A stretch of DNA of 64,000 bases from Macrotis lagotis (Eukaryota > Chordata > Mammalia > Peramelemorphia > Peramelidae): assembly GCF_037893015.1 (NCBI RefSeq), contig NC_133660.1, positions 160,512,937-160,576,936 on the forward strand. Reading direction: 5' to 3'. Position numbers and translations under genes: made by a program. Below the pieces are notes generated by a model. It did not search any database, was not told the origin of the DNA, and worked only from the letters and a program-made list of their open reading frames with translations. Of this stretch, positions 60,105-64,000 are shown piece after piece; position 1 is the first letter of the stretch; every line of letters begins with the position of its first letter.

Positions 60105-60305
60105 AAAGATTTATGTTTATACAGTACCTTAAAGTTTACAAAGTCTTCGGGGTAAGTCTGTGATGAAGGTAGTGCAAAAATTATTATTTTCATTTTACAA
60201 GTGGAAAAAACTGAGACCCCAGAATTGAAGTGACTTGCCCAAAGTCTCCCAGGGAATACTTAACAACACAGTCTGAATCTAAAGTCTCAGGACACCAGGA
60301 CCTGG
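60105..60305 (-). mobile_element. MIR3_Mars-type SINE
   Basis: CAGTACCTTAAAGTTTACAA, TTTCATTTTACAAGTGGAAA, AAGTGACTTGCCCAAAGTCT. This is the last clear interspersed repeat of this class before the IGFBP7 promoter. Confidence 0.72.
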
Positions 60306-60847
60306 GCTTTTTCCCATGAAAAGGAGAGAGGCCAATTTATAGAATTTTAAGTGATCTGATTTAGGATGACCTACTTATTTGAGAGGCTCAAGTAATTCCA
60401 GATTTTATGTGTTAACATATGTGTAAACAATGTAAAAACAATACAGCCTTCTGAGTTGTAAAGCTATGATGCTTTGGGGGATTGGAGGTTTCTTTTAAGG
60501 CAGAAGAAACGAATTGGAAATGAACTATCCAGCTTATAAAAAGCCCGCAGCTCGACACCGAAAACCAAACTGGACGAAGAGCCAGCAAAGAAGAAACCCA
60601 GCTGTGGATCCTGAAAGACAATTTGGGTGGTTCCAGCTCTCCTTTGTCCAATTTCCATTAAAAGTACAGCCAAAAGCTATGGTGCAATCTAGTATCCTTC
60701 CTGCCCTCTCAGAAACATAGACAGACTCAACTGTTTAAATTGTTCAGGAGTTTCAAGATTAAAAAACAACTTAAAATTGGGAAGAGGGACAAAGGGAGAA
60801 ATAAGTGATAGCAAGAGAGTCAACTTCTCTTCAAGCAGAGAGGCACT
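60306..60847. other. Repeat-free proximal upstream DNA
   Basis: Holds the TATA-like sequence at 60535 and a short CpG-containing patch. The open frame at 60514-60720 is not supported by any motif. Confidence 0.45.
60535..60543 (+). promoter_or_regulatory. TATA-box-like sequence TATAAAAAG upstream of the island
   Basis: A near-consensus TATA box is followed by a locally CpG-containing stretch (GCCCGCAGCTCGACACCG), unusual for the surrounding AT-rich DNA. It could serve an upstream or antisense-paired transcript, but nothing else supports a start here. Confidence 0.25.
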
Positions 60848-61065
60848 TAAGCCAGCTTCACTGAAAACCTCGTCAACTCTGGTGCTCTGCAGAATATGAC
60901 AGTGTCTAAAAAAACAAACTGGAAACCTTCAATTCAGTTGCAAAAGGAAATTGCAAACAGCCATCCATAAAAGGGGAGGAGGATCTGGCAACACATACTT
61001 TATAGGGTTGTCCTGAAGAACAAATGAGAAAACTTATCTAAAACTAGCTGTACGTGTGTGTTGGT
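60848..61065. repeat. Unnamed repeat, right copy, next to the IGFBP7 promoter
   Basis: Colinear with 58930-59115: AAGCCAGCT, CGTCAACT, CATAAAAGGGGAGGAGG, TGAAGAACAAATGAG and ACTAGCTGTACGTGTGTG. Confidence 0.5.
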
Positions 61066-61116
61066 AATCTAAATTGCATGGAGTAAGTGGATGTGGAAGT
61101 TTTTATTCTTAAAGAA

Positions 61117-61271
61117 GGTGAGAACTGATGGAGGAGGTGAGAACTGACCGTTGCCTTGCCTCTTCCAAAAAAAGGGGGCTGTGAAAGTATGGATGTTTCA
61201 AGGAGGGGATGAGAACTGATTCGGGAGTGGGGAGGAAGAACTGACCCTTCCAGGGAAGGGGTGAGAACTGA
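61117..61271. repeat. Array of five AGAACTGA-containing motifs at the CpG-island edge
   Basis: Copies of (G)RTGAGAACTGA lie at 61117-61128, 61136-61147, 61208-61219 and 61261-61271, with a shorter AGAACTGA at 61237-61244. Three of the five continue into CC. The surrounding sequence (GGGAGGGG, GGAAGGGG) is also loosely repeated, so this looks like a decayed minisatellite of roughly 25-bp units. AGAAC is also a steroid-receptor half-site core, but a regulatory role is only a guess. Confidence 0.7.
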
Positions 61272-61418
61272 CCGGGAGGGGAGATGCAACTTTTTTTCCT
61301 GCGCACACCGATTTTCCAAGTGGCGGGAGCGGCCTCCCCCTCGCCTTTCCCAAGTTGCAGAGCAGCAGTTTCTCCCCGCATTCCTGTGCGGGTCAAACAG
61401 CCACCCCCTCGTTCAGTC

Positions 61419-61452
61419 GGGGGGTGGCCTGGGCGCTGGGGGAGGCGGGGGG
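61419..61452 (+). promoter_or_regulatory. G-quadruplex motif in the IGFBP7 promoter
   Basis: Four G runs (6, 3, 5 and 6 G) are separated by loops of 6, 4 and 4 nt, which satisfies the usual G4 rule. It sits about 155 nt upstream of the start codon on the coding strand. Folding and function are not shown by sequence alone. Confidence 0.7.
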
Positions 61453-61499
61453 TGAGAGCTACTCCCCTCCTTGGGGTGTGGTTTGAGCTGCGGAGAGGA

Positions 61500-61607
61500 G
61501 GCGGGGAGGGGGTGCGGTTTAAGAAGCGGACTGGGTCCCTCCTCAAAGTCAAGGGCCAGAGCGGTCCTGGGTTGGGGTTAAGGGCAGCCGCAGCGCCCCC
61601 AGCAGCC
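61500..61607 (+). promoter_or_regulatory. IGFBP7 core promoter and 5' UTR region (inferred)
   Basis: This is the GC-rich DNA immediately upstream of the start codon. A weak TATA-like TTTAAGAA lies at 61518-61525, about 85 nt before the ATG, so transcription could begin near 61545-61555 and leave a 5' UTR of about 50-60 nt. That distance is inferred; no transcript data are available here. There is no upstream ATG in this segment. Confidence 0.5.
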
Positions 61608-62098
61608 ATGCCACCGCCTCCGCTTCGCCTCCTGCTCCTCTGTGCCCCCGGGCTGCTGCTCCTGCTCCTGCCCCTCTCCTCTTCCTCCTCTTCTGAAGCC
61701 GGGGAGCCGGCCGCCTGCGGCCCCTGCGACCCTGCCTCCTGCCCGCCGCTGCCCCCGCGGGGGTGTCCCCTGGGGGAGACCCGCGATGCCTGCGGCTGCT
61801 GCCCGGCCTGCGCCCGCGGGGAGGGAGAGCCCTGCGGGGGCAGCGGCGCGGGCAGGGGGCACTGCGCGCCGGGGATGGAGTGCGTGAAGAGCCGCAAGAG
61901 GAGGAAGGGCAAAGTCGGGGCGGCCGCCGGGGGGGCCGGTGGTGAGCGGCGTGTGCGTGTGCAAGAGCCGCTATCCGGTGTGCGGCAGCGACGGCATCAC
62001 CTACCCCAGCGGCTGCCAGCTGCGCGCCGCCAGCCTCCGGGCGGAGAGCCTGGGCCAGGAGGCCATCACCCAGCTCAGCAAGGGCACCTGCGACCAAG
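61608..62098 (+). CDS. IGFBP7: IGFBP7 coding exon 1 (insulin-like growth factor-binding protein 7, partial)
   Basis: Secreted matrix and vascular protein (mac25/angiomodulin) that binds IGFs weakly and modulates adhesion and angiogenesis (family knowledge). Seen: the ATG at 61608 has a G at -3. A Leu-rich signal peptide (about residues 1-29) ends in a run of serines. A cysteine-rich IGF-binding domain follows with CGPC, the family-type CGCCPAC and GEGEPCGG segments (about 38-95), then a basic SRKRRKGK stretch. After that comes a Kazal-like domain (VCVCKSRYPVCGSDG...GCQLRAAS) ending in KGTCDQ. The exon ends CAAG/GT at 62098/62099, phase 1 as I recall for the human gene. The Ig-like C2 domain lies in later exons outside the window. 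Odd: the Kazal domain is in a different frame from the start codon. Seven G at 61929-61935 break the frame; six G would restore a protein that matches the family throughout. I read this as one exon with an indel, probably technical. Confidence 0.96.
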
Positions 62099-62856
62099 GT
62101 GGGGAAAGAACGCGCGCCCCTCCCTCTGCTCCCCCGCCCCGTCCTGCGGCTCCCGGGCGCAGGAAAGCTCCGGGGTAGGCCGCCCCGGCTCAGGGGCGCT
62201 CCTACCTGGCCCGGCTCAGGTGTGGTTGGCGTCCAAGAGTCTGCTCGCACCCCGCCCCGGGCCTGCCGGGCAAAGGTGTTGGGCCGGGAGCTGATGAGGG
62301 ATGCGGAGCGCACTAAGGTAGTCGGTCTCCTTTTTTGGAAGTATGATTGAGGAGTTTGGTTCTTGAGCCAAAAGAAACGGGAGAAAACACGCAAAGGACT
62401 GTTGCTCTCTGCAAAAAAACTTCAAACACCCGTCCTTCCCCGCCCCCCCCGCTAATGCTTTCTCCCTTCTTGACAACTTCCTCACACTTTTGACTCCAAC
62501 CTAAGAGTCATCTTCCAGCCCCCCCCCCCAGCTCCAAGTCATTTTCCCCATCTTCTTTCTTGGAATGAGTTGCTAACTAGAGAAACCAGATGAATTTAAC
62601 TAGTTTAACATGTTCAGTAATGGGGCTTTTAGGAAGGAGATAGGTGCGAAAGAGTCCCTTGACCTCGTGTTTCCAGAAATCCGGATTACCTGTTGCCAGG
62701 TGTTTAGCAGACAGCTAGAGGAATGAAAGATTTGGGTGACACCTTTATTGTTGCTTACAATAGCAATAACTAACATTTATATAAAGGTATATTCATTATC
62801 TCCATTTGGGGAAGCAACTTCACTTGGTGAAAGTACTTTTTCCATGAAAAGTAATC

Positions 62857-63009
62857 TGGGGGGGGCGGTTAGGTGGCACACCGACTCTGGAGTCAGGAGT
62901 ACCTGAGTTCAAATCCGACCTCACACGCTTTATAATTAATTACCTAGCTGTGTGGCCTTGGGCAAGCCTTTTAACTCCATTCGCCTTGCAAAAACCTTAA
63001 AAAAAAAAC
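62857..63009 (+). mobile_element. SINE with internal deletion in IGFBP7 intron 1
   Basis: The head (GGCGGTTAGGTGGCACA) jumps directly to CCGACTCTGGAGTC, so about 18-20 bases that include the second half of the A-box region are missing. The tail is normal. Flanks AAGTAATCTGG and AACTAATCTAGG form an imperfect duplication. Confidence 0.85.
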
Positions 63010-63739
63010 TAATCTAGGTGAGGTATTCTTTGTTTCTGAGCCAGAGGAAAATACAAACTCCCTTGTGGAATGTCTAGTCTGACGTGTTCTTTTTTTTTAT
63101 TATTATTATTATTATAGTCTGTTATGGATTTTCATTATTGTTTTCTTTCTTGTTTCTTTCATGCTTAATTCGTCCTGCAGGATATGCTGATTAGAGCATA
63201 CCTTTGAAATTTTTCTTAACAGTTTATCTTGTTTGCTTGGTTTGTTTCAGACAAGTTCAAAGTTGATACAAATGTAAGGCCAAGTATGACCAAAATCTTT
63301 TCAAAGAAAAGAAAATAAACAAAGTTCAGATTCCCAAAGAAGAAAGCAGAAAATGAAACTCCAATAATAATAACTGATGTAACCAAACTAACTGAAATGG
63401 CCTAACAAGTAAAATTTCCAAGGGAAAGTTACAATTCCAGACAGGATTATTCATAACTATGATAAGGAAGGTTGGGGAACTGAGAACTTAGAAATCATCT
63501 ACTTTACCACCACCCCCAAATTATAGAAGAGAAATTGAAGCTCAAAGACAGGGCCGAGAAAGGGAACAGGTAATACAGGCAGCAATCCAGGTGTAACATA
63601 TAGGCAGGAGCAGTGGCAAAAAAAAAAAGGAATCCTTTTTAATATTACTTTGTTTAGAAGTTCCCATTTATGCCAGAAAAATTCTGTTCCCCTTGGCTCT
63701 TAGGTATTTATTTTGTGATAAACCACAGGATTAATAATA

Positions 63740-63850
63740 ACTGACGTTTATATAGCCCTTTAAGGCTGCAAAGTGCTTTTATGAAGTGTCTCATTTGAGT
63801 CTGATAACACTGTAAAGTATGTACCTGCCTTTACTACCCACAGTTGGCAA
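63740..63850 (-). mobile_element. MIR3_Mars-type fragment in intron 1
   Basis: TGACGTTTATATAGCCCTTT, GGCTGCAAAGTGCTTTTATG, CTCATTTGAGTCTGATAACA. Confidence 0.62.
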
Positions 63851-63985
63851 AGTCTCTTGATTTTCAATCCATTGATCTTTACAATACAAAATTTGGGTCA
63901 GTTTTTTTAACTTTTCTTTCTGTATATTATCCACCTTTGTTTAAGAACGTGTTCAATGAATATTAAGTAATGAAAAGGATGTTGA

Positions 63986-64000
63986 GGGGCAGCTAGGTGG
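63986..64000 (+). mobile_element. SINE head cut by the window edge
   Basis: The last bases, GGGGCAGCTAGGTGG, are the exact start of the SINE family, so another copy begins here. Confidence 0.8.

Larger units (their letters stand above)
61300..62320. promoter_or_regulatory. CpG island spanning the IGFBP7 promoter, exon 1 and start of intron 1
   Basis: The base composition switches from AT-rich intergenic DNA to dense GC with very frequent CpG dinucleotides, and falls back after about 62320. The island is centred on exon 1, as expected for a housekeeping-style mammalian promoter. IGFBP7 is known to be silenced by methylation of such an island in tumours (family knowledge). The high GC also creates long spurious open frames on both strands. 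Confidence 0.9.
62099..64000 (+). other. IGFBP7 intron 1 (5' part, continues beyond the window)
   Basis: The donor is CAAG/GTGGGG, a usable but not ideal 5' splice site with G at +5. The first 220 nt are still CpG-rich. The rest is AT-richer and holds one SINE (62857-63009), a short ATT microsatellite (about 63098-63117) and a decayed MIR-like piece near 63740-63850. I saw no convincing exon 2. Confidence 0.85.

Noticed and set aside
61284..61607. Extension of the IGFBP7 frame upstream of 61608
   Set aside because: The frame is open by composition only. The ATG at 61608 is followed by a signal peptide like the family's; an upstream start would bury it.
61549..62394. Long minus-strand open frames (281, 267 and 128 codons) across the CpG island
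   Set aside because: They are Arg/Pro/Ala/Gly-rich shadows of GC-rich exon 1 and promoter DNA, without domains.
63240..63320. IGFBP7 exon 2 after TTTGTTTCAG at about 63250
   Set aside because: The sequence after the AG does not encode the Ig-like domain expected next, and the frame closes quickly.

Overview
This window is vertebrate nuclear DNA, almost certainly from a marsupial. It holds the first coding exon of one recognisable protein gene, IGFBP7, on the + strand near the right end, and about 61 kb of repeat-rich intergenic DNA upstream of it. The marsupial call rests on many short tRNA-derived SINEs with a GGGGC(A/G)GCTAGGTGG head and a CTTGGGCAAGCCACTTAACCCC-type tail, together with longer MAR1-type CORE-SINEs, marsupial-type L1 3' ends, MIR/THER-like SINEs and old L2/L3/CR1 LINEs. 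The young SINE subfamily, with its ATAATTACCTAGCTGTGTGG internal segment, resembles the WSINE1 type of Australian marsupials. An australidelphian species is therefore my best guess, but this is recalled family knowledge and not a database result. There is no prokaryotic content. || Layout: 1-11 kb has old MIR, MAR1 and L2 fragments, three SINEs (two young with clear target-site duplications) and a pair of related unnamed repeats. 11.4-12.4 kb is a 5'-truncated L1 inserted into an L2 tail. 14.5-15.8 kb is an L2/L3 reverse-transcriptase relic split by a SINE. 19.1-20.3 kb is a three-layer nest (L1, then MAR1, then young SINE). 22 kb is a TA/TG microsatellite cluster. 26.3-26.5 kb is a processed 7SL RNA pseudogene. 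27-31 kb is AT-rich and mostly unassigned. 33.8-34.6 kb is an L1 3' end. 36.9-39.9 kb is CR1/L3 followed by an L2/L3 relic interrupted by an unidentified insert of about 500 bp. 41 kb is a 121-nt uninterrupted homopurine tract. 42-43.3 kb has two copies of a segment of about 110 bp. 55-57 kb has two L1 pieces in opposite orientation and two adjacent SINEs sharing one outer target-site duplication. 58.4-58.8 kb is a truncated L1 with a 16-bp duplication. || From about 61.1 kb the composition changes sharply into a CpG island (about 61.3-62.3 kb). Its upstream edge carries five copies of an AGAACTGA-containing motif, then a strong G-quadruplex motif, then exon 1 of IGFBP7 (signal peptide, IGF-binding cysteine-rich domain, Kazal-like domain) and a splice donor at 62099. 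Intron 1 runs off the window. Exon 1 carries an apparent +1 frameshift in a run of seven G between the IGFBP and Kazal domains, most simply an assembly or sequencing indel. The two codons known in human IGFBP7 as A-to-I RNA-editing sites are both present in editable form. || I did not find a new gene system. The most useful leads are the frameshift, the conserved editing codons, the motif array at the promoter edge, the fold-back element about 1.8 kb upstream of the gene, and the interrupted repeats. Most other open reading frames are shadows of repeats, microsatellites or the GC-rich island. Where I call a stretch unassigned, I saw nothing supportable in it.
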